Assembly: GCA_036924285.1 (NCBI GenBank)
Contig: JAYKYS010000008.1
Span: 14,121,001 to 14,185,000, forward strand
Direction: 5' to 3'
Length of the DNA stretch: 64,000 bases
Source: Asterella californica
Lineage: Eukaryota > Streptophyta > Marchantiopsida > Marchantiales > Aytoniaceae
Shown: positions 36,530 to 47,149 of the stretch, in pieces
Position numbering within the stretch: position 1 is the stretch's first letter
Layout of the letters: each line of letters opens with the position of its first letter
Translations under genes and position numbers: made by a program
The notes under the pieces: model-generated
The model's input: only the letters and a program-made list of their open reading frames with translations
Database searches by the model: none
What the model was told of the DNA's origin: nothing

Positions 36530-37560
36530 AGTATCTAGAGGAGGTTGTGTGTGTGCTGGAGCTGTTTGGAGAGATCAACACAGGTTTGGCTGCGGTATTG
36601 CATGCATGCATACAAGTACAACGATACTTGTACGTGGAGAGAGATGAAGTTGCGAGACGCATCTCATTGCGTCATGTGGCACGTTTGGTGCAGAGATATC
36701 CTAAGTTGTTACCCATATCCGTTGTTAGAAGATACCAGCAAGCATTACCGTCAGATATTTCGCTGTTGGGGGTGCAGGATCTCACGTTTGTTGGCATCAT
36801 TCACTTGGTGATAGCGGGGTGGTCATGTCAAGGTCACACGTGTGCGAGGAGAGATCAGGGATTACATGACCTGCGATCTAAGATGTTTTGGGAGATGTTA
36901 CGGATCTTACGACATCTCTAGATGCATCAGGTGGATTCTCCAGCGTACATCTTGGAGAACGTTCTTTTGTTGGGTGATGCTTGTGCACAGATGATGACGA
37001 GTGTGCACCAGGTGTAGTCCTGGATCGGACCGGCAGTGTTGTTAGATGCAGCGAGAGTGGGATCTCCTGCACATCATCCATGATTGTGATGGACGAACTT
37101 GTTACCGAGGGAGGTGCTCAAGCGCACACACGATGTAGTGAGACGACCAGCGCACCTCACAGTTGATGACATTTTGGATGCAAGGCGACGATCTCAAGTA
37201 GTGAGAGTCGTCGATAGGTCACTCATGGCAGTGGTGAACCTAGTGAGACGGTCCATGGCAACGTTGCTCACGTTGGTGAGCTTTCTAGCGTCACATGCTT
37301 ACAGAGATGGAGGACATGGGCTTGTGTGGGATGCTCGGTTACAACAATTGGTGGAGCCCAATGTCGATGAGCGAGAGCGAGCGATGGGTTTTCCTATGGG
37401 TACGACGGCAGTAGCTTCGATTTCAGAAGATTCACGTCATCAGGTGTTGGGTCAAGCAATGGACTTGAACTGCTTGACATGGATTGTTAGTCTTAGATTG
37501 GCTGAGCAGCGTCGATTGCGATCGACGGGTGTTACTGCTCAGACACTCTTGAGCTCTTTG
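36530..37560 (+). pseudogene. C5-cytosine DNA methyltransferase-like domain in a retroelement pol
   Basis: All in frame 1, collinear with the protease. Motif I (AdoMet site) is LELFGEINTGLAAVLHACIQ at 36556, with the motif II acid in YLYVERDEVARR. Motif IV is LVIAGWSCQGH with the catalytic Cys at 36826-36828 (normally PCQ; TCA for CCA is one C-to-T step), followed by QGLHDLRSKMFWEMLRILRH. After a TAG at 36919, motif VI is AYILENVLLLGD (ENV at 36955; normally ENVP). Motif VIII lies near 37048-37098, with two TGA codons before WTNLLPRE. Motifs IX and X are ERAMGFPMGTTA (about 37375) and VLGQAMDLNCLTWIVS (about 37440). The order I-IV-VI-VIII-IX-X is that of Dcm/DNMT enzymes, so the call is firm. 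The copy is inactive. In life it would have methylated cytosines, perhaps on the element itself. Confidence 0.85.
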
Positions 37561-37793
37561 TCTACCGGGTCGGTGGAGACAAAGACTGGGGACGAGGCAC
37601 GTGGAGTTTGTCATCCTTGGACATCATGGGATGTCGTAGGAGAGAGTGTGGAGCTTGCAGCTAGAACTGCAGAAGTTTTTCGCACAGTAGCGGTGGAGGT
37701 TGTTGGTGGTGAGCAGAAGGAAACTGCTCCAGAGGCTGCAAGATAGTAATCAACGACTTCATCTTCTACCTCTAGCATGGTGACAGAGGATAA

Positions 37794-39262
37794 TTGAGGT
37801 CGGAGATTGGACCCAAGCTTATAGGAGAGGAGAGACGAATAGTTCAGAGATTCTTGAAGAGCTACATGAATTGTTTTATCTTTAGTATGAAGGATTTGGG
37901 TACCTTGAAAGGACCAGGTATACGGATCGACTTGGCTAATGACACGTCAATCTTTAGACGTCTTTACAAGTACAAGAGCCTTTATCCAGAGTAGGACTCA
38001 AGACTTGTTGGAGGTTGGGTTGGTGGAGATATCGCATGGAGAGTATGCGTCTGTCACAGTTATGCCAGCAAAGAAAGATATGTATGGCAACTACACGGAT
38101 AGACGGATGTGTGGAGACTACCGTCCTATCAATCGGCAGACGAAGTCCGATAAGTATGTCATGCCGACACCTGAGGAGATCTTTGATGCAGTGGAGCATG
38201 TGAAGGTCTTCAGTACTTTAGATCTTCGAGCAAGGTATCATCAGTTGTCGGTGAGAGAAGAAGATAAGTCCAAGACAGCATTCTGAGGAATTGACTCTCA
38301 CGGCAAGGATTGTTTGTACCAATGACGGTTCTTACCATTTGGGTTGAAGAACGTCCCTGCTGAGTTCCAAAGGGTGATGGACAAAATCCTAGCAAGATTG
38401 GATTTCTTCAGATGTTACATTGACGACATCTTAGTCTATAGTGCTACAATGGAGGAGCACGAGAGACACTTACAGGATGTGTTCGAGCGGTTGAGAGCTC
38501 ATGGGTTGAAGTTACACCTTGGAAAGTGTAAGTTCTTCCAAGAGTTGGTAGAGTATCTGGGCCACACCATCTATCCAAGTGGGTTGGATGTTCAACAGAC
38601 GTAGGTTGAAGCTATTGCACATATCCCACGTCCCACAGATGTGAGTCGAGTTCGAACATTTGTTGGTTTGACAAACTTCTATCGTCGATACGTGAAAGAG
38701 TTCAGTGCAATTGTGAAGCCGTTGACCAAGCTGATGAAGGTGGACCAGGAATGACAGTGAGGAGATGAGCAGGAGCGAGCTTTCATAGAGCTCAAGGATA
38801 GGTTGACATCTGCTCCCATCTTGAGGAGACTCGTTAGAGGGCGTCCTTTCCAACTGCACACCGATTGGAGTATGTTGGGACTTGGAGCAGTGCTGACTCA
38901 GCATGATGATGAGAAAAAAGAGTTCGTGGTGGCGTATGCCAGTTGCTCCAACAATTCAGCGGAGACGAGGTATAGTTCGTATGAGAGAGAGTGTTGACGG
39001 CAGTGTGCACATTTTTGATGTTATTTGTTTGGGACCCCTTTGCTCTCATCACTGATCACCAGTCGCTCAAGTGGTTGATGGAGTCCGACAAGCTTACAGA
39101 GAAGCTTGCACGATGAGCTCTGATCTTACAGGAATATGACTTCCAGGTAGTACATAGACTTGGAGTTACAAACCTAGATGTCGATGGGTTGAGTCGCAAC
39201 CATGCAAGAGTCAGCAGGATCAGACAGGGGCTCGATGACATGACGAGGTTGATGAGGAGATA
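37794..39262 (+). pseudogene. Ty3 reverse transcriptase and RNase H
   Basis: RT begins with a KDLGTLKGPGIRIDLANDT segment, then GLVEISHGEYASVTVMPAKK, CGDYRPINRQTKSDKYVMPT, FSTLDLRARYHQL, FGLKNVPAEFQRVMD and the catalytic YIDD at 38416-38427. Connection and RNase H follow: RPFQLHTDWSMLGLGAVLTQ (catalytic Asp), FVVAYASCSNNSAETRYSSY, FALITDHQSLKWLM and QEYDFQVVHRLGVTNLDVDG. Stops include TGA at about 38284, TAG at 38602 and TGA codons near 38752-38760 and 39113. The domain ends just before the nested insertion at 39348. Confidence 0.88.
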
Positions 39263-39347
39263 GTGTCAAGGTGGCATACATCTGCTTTTCTTTGTGTGTT
39301 GGCCATGAATTCTAGTATGGAGAGCCAAGTCATATCTTTCTCTGGTC

Positions 39348-40262
39348 TATAAACCCTCCGCGGTCCTATCGATCAACTACCCCCCCGATCTCTCAACCTC
39401 CACGATCGTCATCCACGAATCTGCAACCTGTCGGGCCTGTCTCTCACTCAGGGGTCACCTCTGATGGGTTTGATGGAAGCACACCATGAACTTGAAGGAA
39501 AAATGCTGAGTTCACTCATTCATACACCCACAAACTTATCAACTAAAAATCTCCTTAAACACATCAACTAAAATCCTCCATTCTAACGACGTCTCTCAAG
39601 TTCTCACATGCAAAAAAATATCCCACACTCTCTATATTACTCAAGTTGTCATTACGACAATGTGAAAACAAGGATGAGGAGCTCTTCTCTACTCCTCTAT
39701 TTATACATTCTAGGTTTTTACTTTGGTATCCCCTGGTAACTCAACCGTAACTACTTTTACCGGGTTTTACTAAGATATTACTTAAGGTAAAAGCATTGAT
39801 CACATGGGCTTTTTACCTTTTCACATGGGCTTATACCTTCAAAGTCAACAACTTCTAGAAGGATTCTATAATATTCTCAAGGAATCTCGAATTTCCACCC
39901 CTCTCTACACTAGGACCCACTAAAAAGGAAACATGTGGAATCTCTTCTTGTTTTTAATGCCCACAAAGTCCACAACTTTAATCCAACCACTAATATCAAG
40001 TCAAAAAGGAGATAAGGGATACTTTCCACCTCCTTTCTACCTTTTAGACAAGATGACAAGATAGTAGTGCTCACTCTTTAACAAATATCTGAATTCTGTC
40101 AAAAGTACAGCTAAGTTTAACCATAACTAACTTTTAGCTAGTCATGACTAACTTGATACATCCTTAAAGTACTTTGGCAGCCAATAAACATTCTCAACAC
40201 TTAGTTATAACTAAACACCTTACTAATAGACAAACTTCCTATGTGTAACATAGGTCGTTACA
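39348..40262 (-). repeat. 3' LTR of nested element
   Basis: Ends are TGTAACGACC and (in the sense orientation) GGAGGGTTTATA; the last CA has become TA (plus strand TATAAACC against TGTAAACC in the other LTR). Partner of 47202-48115. Confidence 0.92.
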
Positions 40263-40282
40263 TTTAACCCCCGGACTAAATT
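40263..40282 (-). promoter_or_regulatory. Polypurine tract
   Basis: On the minus strand AGTCCGGGGGTTAAA abuts the 3' LTR start (TGTAACG), the expected place for plus-strand DNA priming. Confidence 0.6.
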
Positions 40283-40314
40283 TTCGCTCCGTCCTCGGAG
40301 TGAAGAGAGAACTT

Positions 40315-41679
40315 TCATCGATGAAACAACTTCAACTTGTCATGATTTACTCGATCAAATCTCCTTCCTCCCAGCTCCTGAAGGTCATATGTGAAGTTGC
40401 TCCACACCTTATCTACAACAAAAGGACCAAAATATCTCGGAAGAAACTTCTTCCTAGCCCTCTTGAATCCGATAGCATCATACAACATAACCCAATCTCC
40501 GACTTGAAAAGGTTTTACCTCCCTCTTGCCCAACCGTTTGTCGTAAATCTTCTTTTGATACGCCTGAGCTCGTTCCATCCGGATCATTGCTACCGCTCGG
40601 GTCTCTTCCAACTCCATGAGTTGCTCCCTTCTTGATCTGACCACGTCTTCTCCTCTCGACCTCTTCAACTTTCGTTGAATAGTTTGAAAAGTATCCAATT
40701 CGAATTGGATCGGCAACTTAGACTCCACTCCATAAACCAGTCGAAATGGGGAGTATCCAGTAGAAGTCTTTGTTGTCGTTCGGTACTCCCATAAGATGGC
40801 ATGTAGCCTCTTATCCCAAGTATGTTTCGCAGTTTCAACATCAGCATCTTTGGCGAGCATCATACAAAGTGTAAGATTGGTCTTCTCCGCAAGCCCATTA
40901 GCATTTGGTTTGTATGAGGTCGTTACTCGTGGCTTGATAGAAAAGTGTTGTAGCATAGTAGTAGTCATGCTCCCTACAAACTCTCCTCCTCTATCTGAGA
41001 CCAACTCTAACGGACATCCAAATCTCGTGATGATCCTCTCTCATAGGAATCTACCGACTTCTGTTTCATTGGTCTCTCTCAAAGGTCTAGCCTCTACCCA
41101 CTTGGTACAATAGTCAGTGGCGACTACAATGTATCTATTGCCTCGAGGTGTCTTATTAAGAGGACCTACAAAGTCAATACCTCATTTCTCAAATGGCCCT
41201 AATACTGGAATTGATCTTAACGGAGGTGTTCTAGTAGACTTTAGAGCAAATGCTTGACATACGTCACAAGTTTTGCAATAGTCTAAACACTCTTTGAAAA
41301 TCCCTCTCCAGTGATAACCCGCATCCAAAATCTTGAAGGTTGTTATCTTACCAGCAAAGTGACCTCCGCAAACAGTTCCATCGTGAAACTCGTGCATTAG
41401 CTTGAATGCCTCCTTCTGACCAACTGGTCTCCTTAGTAACCCATCTGCTCCTTGATGAAACATAATTCCCTCCACCATGGTGTAAGGTTTGCATCTCTTG
41501 ATCAACGCGTTACGTTCTAGGGTATGCATACCTTCTGGAAAGGAGCCATCTGCAAGGAAACTCCAGATTTCCTTGTACTCGTCCGGTATCTCCTCAATGC
41601 TTGTGATGATCATCAGATGCTCGTCTGGAAATGAATCATCAAATGGTTCTTCTCCCTCATCATCATAAGCCCTCGACAA
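40315..41679 (-). pseudogene. Integrase of nested Ty3 element (two TGA codons)
   Basis: The N-terminal zinc domain is at 41475-41260: HEFHDGTVCGGHFAGKITTF, then YCKTCDVCQ (HHCC). The catalytic core has Asp in GIDFVGP (about 41170), Asp in LVSDRGGEF (about 40998) and Glu in GLAEK, with exactly 35 residues between the last two (D-35-E). The C-terminal part holds FQVGDWVMLYDAIGF and RYFGPFVVDKVW, an SH3-like DNA-binding fold. TGA interrupts after PFEK (about 41181) and after RFL (about 41043), both one transition from sense codons. The frame is offset by one base from gag-pol. No chromodomain follows. Confidence 0.9.
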
Positions 41680-44600
41680 AAGATCAACATTGCATGCTTT
41701 TTCCCTGGTCTATCTTCGATCACGTAGTCGTATTCTGTTAGAAGGATCTTCCACCGAGCAATACGACCTTCGACATTAGGCTTATTAAAGATATACTTTA
41801 AAGTCTTGTGATCTGTGACTATGGAAAATTTCCCTCCTAGCAAGTAGTGTCGGAATTTCTTCAATCCAAAGATCACCGCTAATCCTTCTCGTTCAGTCAC
41901 GGAATAATTCTTCTCCGCTGGCACCATCTGCCTACTAGCATATGCTATAGGATGATCATGCTCATCTTTATCTAACTGACTTAATGTACACCCGATAGCT
42001 ACACTGGAGGCATCCGTATACAGAATAAATGCTTTACTCCACTCAGGTTTAGCAAGTATAGGAGCTGTCACCAATGCCTTTTTCAGCTCCTCAAATGCTT
42101 CCTTTGCCTTCTGATCATGCACTATCAAGTCAAAATCAACTCCCTTCTTCATGTACATAGTCAAAGCTATTGCTTTGTTTGAGAAGGAAAAGACAAACCT
42201 ACGATAATATCCAACCATGCCAAGAAACTGCCTCAACTTTGTCAAGTTGATCGGAAATGGAAGATCCACAATCTTCTTCACCTTCTCAGGATCTACCGCA
42301 ATTCCATTCTTGGAAATGATGTGCCCTAACAGCAGACCTTCTTCGCAGCCAAAGATGCACTTCTCTGGATTTAGAGAAGCGTTGGCTTGCTCCAACCGCT
42401 GCAAAACTTTGATCACATGATCAAAGTGGTCCTCCTTTCGTCCGTACACATAGAAATCGTCAATGAAATCCCGAACAAACTTCCCTATGAATGGTTCAAA
42501 CACCTTGTTCATGAACCTTTGAAACGTGACCGGAGCATTACACAATCCGAATGGCATCACCCGAAATGCAAATGTTCCCCAAGGAGTAGTGAAAGTAGTC
42601 AACTGTTGATACTCTTGTGCTATCTTGATCTGATTATACCCACTATAACTATCACCAAAGCTGTACCACTCATGACCAGCAACTTCCTCCAAAATCTCAT
42701 CTATAAATGGTAGAGGATAATAATCCTTCTTGGTAACTGCATTCAGCTTCTTATAGTCTATGCACACTCGCAGCTTACCATTCTTCTTCTTGACAATCAC
42801 AATGGGTGAAACCCGTTCTGAGTTCTCCACCTCGTAGATGAAACTCGCCTCCCTCAACTTGTCTATCTCCTCCTTGACCATCATTGCTGTTGTAGGATTG
42901 ACCCTTCTCTGCTTCTGTCGAACTGGTCTTGCGTTTTCCTCCAATTCGATTTGATGAGTCTCGAGAGTCACCTCCTTCAAATCCTTGTAGCTGAAAGCAA
43001 ACACATGGATATATTTTCGAAATATATCTAGGAATCTACTTTTCTCCTCTTGAGTGACATTGATACCAAACTTCAGGGTAGAGAGTCTTCTCACAATCTC
43101 TGCCTCACTCAACTCTTCTTTGTCAGAATCTTTCTCCACTGCTGGTCGAGGCAACAAGTCAATAGCACTAAGCTGATGTAATGATTCATCTCGACCAAAT
43201 CCTTCGTCCTCAGACGAGGATTCTTGATCATAAGAATCTCCGGTATCTACTTCTGAGACACTCTGATCGTCCTCCGTATCAGATTCCCAGTAGTCACTAG
43301 TGGGTCTATCAGAGTCAGAAGTCACAACTCCAACACCCGAGAGAGGAACTATCACTCTATGATCTCTAGGCCCAATCCGTAAGTATCCCTTGTGCCACCT
43401 ATCCGTGGTGCGCACAGCTCTCAACCAAGGCCTACCTAGGAGCAAATCATAACTAGAGTCCTTTAACACTTGAAAGGACATCAATGTTTGAACTCCCATC
43501 ACAGACACGACCACCTTCTCTAACACACCAAGAGGTCTTACCCGTTGCTTGTTAGCCATCCCCACGACAATGCTAGCCGGGCGAGTTGGTTCCATCCCCA
43601 ACTTCTTCATCAACCTCTCCGATATGGCGTTTACAACCGACCCTCCATCCACCAATACGTCAGAGACGTAGTGACCATTAAACCAAACTTCAATCTTTGA
43701 AGCCCTAGTGCATACCTCTGAAGCATGCACATCCACCACACCAACTCCCACAGACTTTGATGTCTTGCTCTTGGGTTTCTTCTTCTTGCTTCTCTTAGAA
43801 CTCAGTCCTCCTCTGAGTTCCCTTCGTAAGCTGGGATTAAGTGCGATCAGTTGTCCAACAGTGATGTTGGCTTTCTGAGCACCCACATCTTCAACCACAT
43901 CATATCCCGCTTGGGAAGATGAAATGGTGAAATCCGTCATCTCCAGCTTCCTTCTTGGCTCCCTTGGTGTACTCGAAACATTACTCGAACGAGTATTTCT
44001 ACTAGCTGATTCCTCCATGAAAACCGGTTCATCAGAAAATCGAGTTCTTTTCCTTTCTTGAGCTAAAAGCTCCACTGGTGCATGAGAAGAGTTTGAACTC
44101 TCTCCTTTCTCGTAGATGGGATCTCGCACGACATCGATAGTAGCCACCCCCTTGTCTCGTCCTTGTGATGGATTTCCTCCACCCACATTCATTCTGATAG
44201 CTTCGGCACCTCTTGCTCCGTTGTTAGGACAATTTCGCTGGAAATGAGAACCTCCACACGTCCAACAAGTGATTCCTCCAAAGTTACCTTGGTTGCCTCC
44301 AAAGTTACCTTGATTTCCTCGGTTGGGATTGTTATCGTAACCTCTTTGACCTCCTCCTCCACCTTTGTTCCTCCATTCTCGTAACTGCATCACGTTTATC
44401 TTGAGATCCGCAAGAGTATCGGTGATGCTCTTCAGCTCGGCATGAAAATCAGAGGTGGCAGTAGACATCGTTGTTGGGACAAACGGTCTTGGCACCACCG
44501 TCGGAGTAGGAGCTGACGTTGAAGCAATCACCAATTGTGATGGTGCAGGTGCGATCGTTGTGACTACACTAGGAGTCGGAGTTGACACCAGAGCAGCATG

Positions 44601-45161
44601 ATGAGGTTGGATGATATCTCCTTCATCCAAACTCTCTTCCATATTTGTCGCAATCTTGATGGCCTCCGCTTTGGTTGCTGGCTTCTCGTACCTCACTTGG
44701 GTTCGAATTGAAGGCCTCAACCCTCCCACCAAGTTCTTGGTCAGCATTGCTCCAATCCCTGCCATCGTTAGTTCCACATTGTCTCCACTCTTCCGTAGGA
44801 CCGTCCGAAACCGCTGCTCCAACTTATCCACCCTTTCGGCATATTGCCGAACTTTCTCGTCGTCACGTTGCTTCAAATGAGTAAGCTCCACCATGAGCTT
44901 CTCATAACTCTCTTCTGGAAGAAATTCTTCGATGAGTGCATTACTCAACGTCTCCCATGTGTCCTCAACTGCACCAGGTGTCTGGCTCTTCACTCGGTCT
45001 TCATACCACGTAAGAGCAAAATCTTCTAAAAACTCTGGCAGTAACAACACCCATTCTTCCTTCCTTCTCACGTTGTTTCTGATGCAACCCCTTTTGAAAC
45101 CTCGAACAAACGGTTCTACATCTTCATTGTCCTTCCCATGAAACACAGGTAGCTTTCCCAT
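41613..45161 (-). CDS. Gag-Pol polyprotein (gag, protease, RT, RNase H) of nested element
   Basis: 1182 residues, uninterrupted. Residues 1-200 are capsid-like (retrotransposon gag: WVLLLPEFLEDFALTWYEDR, ALIEEFLPEESYEKL). A Gly/Asn-rich linker follows, then the knuckle CWTCGGSHFQRNC (about residue 300). The retropepsin active site is VLVDGGSVVNAI at about residue 505. RT runs from about 775 to 950, with YKKLNAVTKKDYYPLPFIDE, FGDSYSGYNQI and the catalytic FIDDFYVYG. RNase H is at about 1045 (FILYTDASSVAIG) through HYLLGGKFSIVTDHKTLKY. The frame is lost near 41700 by one missing base (RPGKKHAMLIFC...), so integrase is in another frame. Gag and pol share one frame, as in many plant Ty3 elements. 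The F-x-DD box is like Tat/Athila-type lineages. Confidence 0.92.
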   Translation of the reverse strand: MGKLPVFHGKDNEDVEPFVRGFKRGCIRNNVRRKEEWVLLLPEFLEDFALTWYEDRVKSQTPGAVEDTWETLSNALIEEFLPEESYEKLMVELTHLKQRDDEKVRQYAERVDKLEQRFRTVLRKSGDNVELTMAGIGAMLTKNLVGGLRPSIRTQVRYEKPATKAEAIKIATNMEESLDEGDIIQPHHAALVSTPTPSVVTTIAPAPSQLVIASTSAPTPTVVPRPFVPTTMSTATSDFHAELKSITDTLADLKINVMQLREWRNKGGGGGQRGYDNNPNRGNQGNFGGNQGNFGGITCWTCGGSHFQRNCPNNGARGAEAIRMNVGGGNPSQGRDKGVATIDVVRDPIYEKGESSNSSHAPVELLAQERKRTRFSDEPVFMEESASRNTRSSNVSSTPREPRRKLEMTDFTISSSQAGYDVVEDVGAQKANITVGQLIALNPSLRRELRGGLSSKRSKKKKPKSKTSKSVGVGVVDVHASEVCTRASKIEVWFNGHYVSDVLVDGGSVVNAISERLMKKLGMEPTRPASIVVGMANKQRVRPLGVLEKVVVSVMGVQTLMSFQVLKDSSYDLLLGRPWLRAVRTTDRWHKGYLRIGPRDHRVIVPLSGVGVVTSDSDRPTSDYWESDTEDDQSVSEVDTGDSYDQESSSEDEGFGRDESLHQLSAIDLLPRPAVEKDSDKEELSEAEIVRRLSTLKFGINVTQEEKSRFLDIFRKYIHVFAFSYKDLKEVTLETHQIELEENARPVRQKQRRVNPTTAMMVKEEIDKLREASFIYEVENSERVSPIVIVKKKNGKLRVCIDYKKLNAVTKKDYYPLPFIDEILEEVAGHEWYSFGDSYSGYNQIKIAQEYQQLTTFTTPWGTFAFRVMPFGLCNAPVTFQRFMNKVFEPFIGKFVRDFIDDFYVYGRKEDHFDHVIKVLQRLEQANASLNPEKCIFGCEEGLLLGHIISKNGIAVDPEKVKKIVDLPFPINLTKLRQFLGMVGYYRRFVFSFSNKAIALTMYMKKGVDFDLIVHDQKAKEAFEELKKALVTAPILAKPEWSKAFILYTDASSVAIGCTLSQLDKDEHDHPIAYASRQMVPAEKNYSVTEREGLAVIFGLKKFRHYLLGGKFSIVTDHKTLKYIFNKPNVEGRIARWKILLTEYDYVIEDRPGKKHAMLIFCRGLMMMREKNHLMIHFQTSI

Positions 45162-45375
45162 CTTGTAACTACTCTTTCTACTCTTCTAATTTTTGTGCAA
45201 TAACTACTCGCTTAAAAGAGTACGAACATCACCAATTCCATTCGCGAATAATCTACCATAGGTAAAATGAAAGGAAATGGTTGTAACAACACCTCTTGTG
45301 CCATCTCTTCTCCCAAGGTAATCATGAGCCTGAGTCGCATCACCGTCTTCTCCACCATCCGAATGACGATCTCCA

Positions 45376-45867
45376 TCACAACTCAGCCGAGTCCTCTTTT
45401 GAAGTTGACAACTTCTCCGTCTCAGCTCTTTGAGTCTCGTCCAACTTCTCGACTACTGACGTAAGTAGGACGGCCACATCGACGCACTTGTGTCCTCTTG
45501 ATAGATCACCCACTCCACAACTTGGACAAGGATCTTCGTCTAGTAGATGAATTGGCGCTGGTGACGATGGACCCACTCGAAGACTTACATCAGTAAACTC
45601 CCGCTTCCCTTTAGCTCTCTCGGTTCTGATTCTAGTTGGACAATTCACTACTTTGTGTCCCAACCCTCTACAGAAATAACACCACAAGTCGGTTTCTACT
45701 CTTCTCCTCGGAGATTCTACTTGAGGTTTAATACTAGGGTTTTCAAACTCGACGATAATCTCTCTCAAACTTTCTCCGACACTTACTATGACATCTAAAC
45801 CTTGAGGAAGGTTTCTAAGTCTAACCTTCCAATCTTTTGAATTTCCACTCATGTTGCACCTTCTCAA
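45376..45867 (-). CDS. ORF2 of nested element, CCHC zinc-knuckle protein
   Basis: 163 residues upstream of gag-pol on the same strand. It contains CYFCRGLGHKVVNC, an exact C-x2-C-x4-H-x4-C knuckle (about residue 67), in a basic context, then CPSCGVGDLSRGHKC, a second Cys/His cluster. The N-terminal half (VRLRNLPQGLDVIVSVGESL) is anonymous. A separate knuckle-bearing ORF ahead of a Gag that already has its own knuckle is unusual. It may be a split-off gag part or an accessory nucleic-acid-binding protein. Confidence 0.65.
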   Translation of the reverse strand: MRRCNMSGNSKDWKVRLRNLPQGLDVIVSVGESLREIIVEFENPSIKPQVESPRRRVETDLWCYFCRGLGHKVVNCPTRIRTERAKGKREFTDVSLRVGPSSPAPIHLLDEDPCPSCGVGDLSRGHKCVDVAVLLTSVVEKLDETQRAETEKLSTSKEDSAEL

Positions 45868-45990
45868 CCATTAAGTGGACAAAATATCATAGAGGAAAAT
45901 AATTCTACATCACTTTCTTAACTCTTCCGAGCTTTATACTGAAAATCGTGTATTATACATTCTATACACGAAATAAAATCTAATCTAAAA

Positions 45991-46431
45991 TTAACTATCG
46001 AAGATATGATCCTCCTCACCATCGTTTGTAATAATCACAACAGACATCTTGAACTCACTCTTGTAAGGATCCAACTCTACTTCACCAGGAGCATTCGTGA
46101 CCTCCACAGTGAATGATGCTTTAAACTCGGCTTTCTTCAAATCTGTGTCAATGGTCGCGGAAGCTTCTTCGTATAGGGTAAAGAGGGCACCCCAAGTGCT
46201 ATAGATGCGGGTTCGTAACTCATCTATACTTAACTTGGGCTTCTCCGTCTCTGTTCGAACTCCTAAACGTCTCTTCTTCCACCTCGTCATTCGAACTGGA
46301 TTCCCCATGAAGTATCTTCGAGACCTCCTTGTATGCCGAAACGTATATCTCTTAGTTCGTAAGAGATCTCTCCAAGATTTTTGTGGTCTCCAGTAGCTCA
46401 ACCTCCAAGCTACTAAATCATGAAGTTTCAA
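45991..46431 (-). CDS. ORF1 of nested element, unknown
   Basis: 146 residues, first ORF after the leader. The N-terminal part is strongly basic (RTKRYTFRHTRRSRRYFMGN, TRWKKRRL) and the C-terminal part acidic (VELDPYKSEFKMSVVIITND, EEDHIFDS). No domain recognised. It may start further upstream or be partly untranslated leader. Confidence 0.45.
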   Translation of the reverse strand: MKLHDLVAWRLSYWRPQKSWRDLLRTKRYTFRHTRRSRRYFMGNPVRMTRWKKRRLGVRTETEKPKLSIDELRTRIYSTWGALFTLYEEASATIDTDLKKAEFKASFTVEVTNAPGEVELDPYKSEFKMSVVIITNDGEEDHIFDS

Positions 46432-46559
46432 CAGAAACTTCTCTAATCAGAAGAGATGGTGATGACTGTACAAATTTTCACAGAACTGAAATTTGTATAT
46501 TTTTACTTCCCTCATGGTTGTCAACCCCCTCCACTTTGAAAAATTCTTTCTCCCTCTTC

Positions 46560-46840
46560 AGACCTCATCTTCTCATGATTTCTTTTGTCCTGGATAGCTT
46601 ATCAGCCACTCTAAAACACTAGAAAGTTTCTCAGGAAAATAAAATTCACAGAAAATCTGACAATGACTGTAAATTTTTTCCAGATAACAGAATTCCTCAA
46701 CTCTCACGAATAGACCCACTCAACTTTGAAAATTCATTGCTCCCTCTCTAGACCACCTTTTCCTATGATTTCTTTTGTCCTAGATAGCTTATCAGTCAAT
46801 CTAAAACACTGGAAAGTGTCAGCCAATCTAAAACACTGAC
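46560..46840 (-). repeat. About 190-bp tandem repeat in leader of nested element
   Basis: TGATTTCTTTTGTCCTGGAT at 46576 and TGATTTCTTTTGTCCTAGAT at 46766 begin two units, each followed by AGCTTATCAG and CTAAAACAC. A third partial unit (CAATCTAAAACACTG) is at about 46826. Leader repeats of this kind are common in long plant Ty3 elements. Confidence 0.65.
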
Positions 46841-47149
46841 AGCGACTGTACAAATTTTCCAGAGAGCAGAATTTCTAAACTCACAAATTTATCTCCTCTA
46901 ATAACTTTTCTCTCCTCCTTTCTCTACAACTCTTGTTGCACCCTCTTTCAACTCTCCTCAAACTCTTTCTAAGTGAACAAGATGTAAAGAATGACTTCGA
47001 ACGCGTCATATATCACTACGGGATACACGAAAGGTTCTAACGTTGCTAACATCGCGTTAGCTCTCTCTCCTCTCAACATTCTCTCCATGTGCTCTCTCAT
47101 AATCTCTTTTTGTCGAATATAGAACTGAACTCTAAACATCGTTCAACGA

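Noticed and set aside
36126..36662. 178-residue minus-strand ORF
   Set aside because: It is antisense to the protease-methyltransferase frame and is Ser/Thr-rich only through codon shadowing.
35740..36921. 393-residue ORF as an intact host gene
   Set aside because: Protease at its start, RT downstream and same-frame continuation past the stop show it is a broken retroelement polyprotein.
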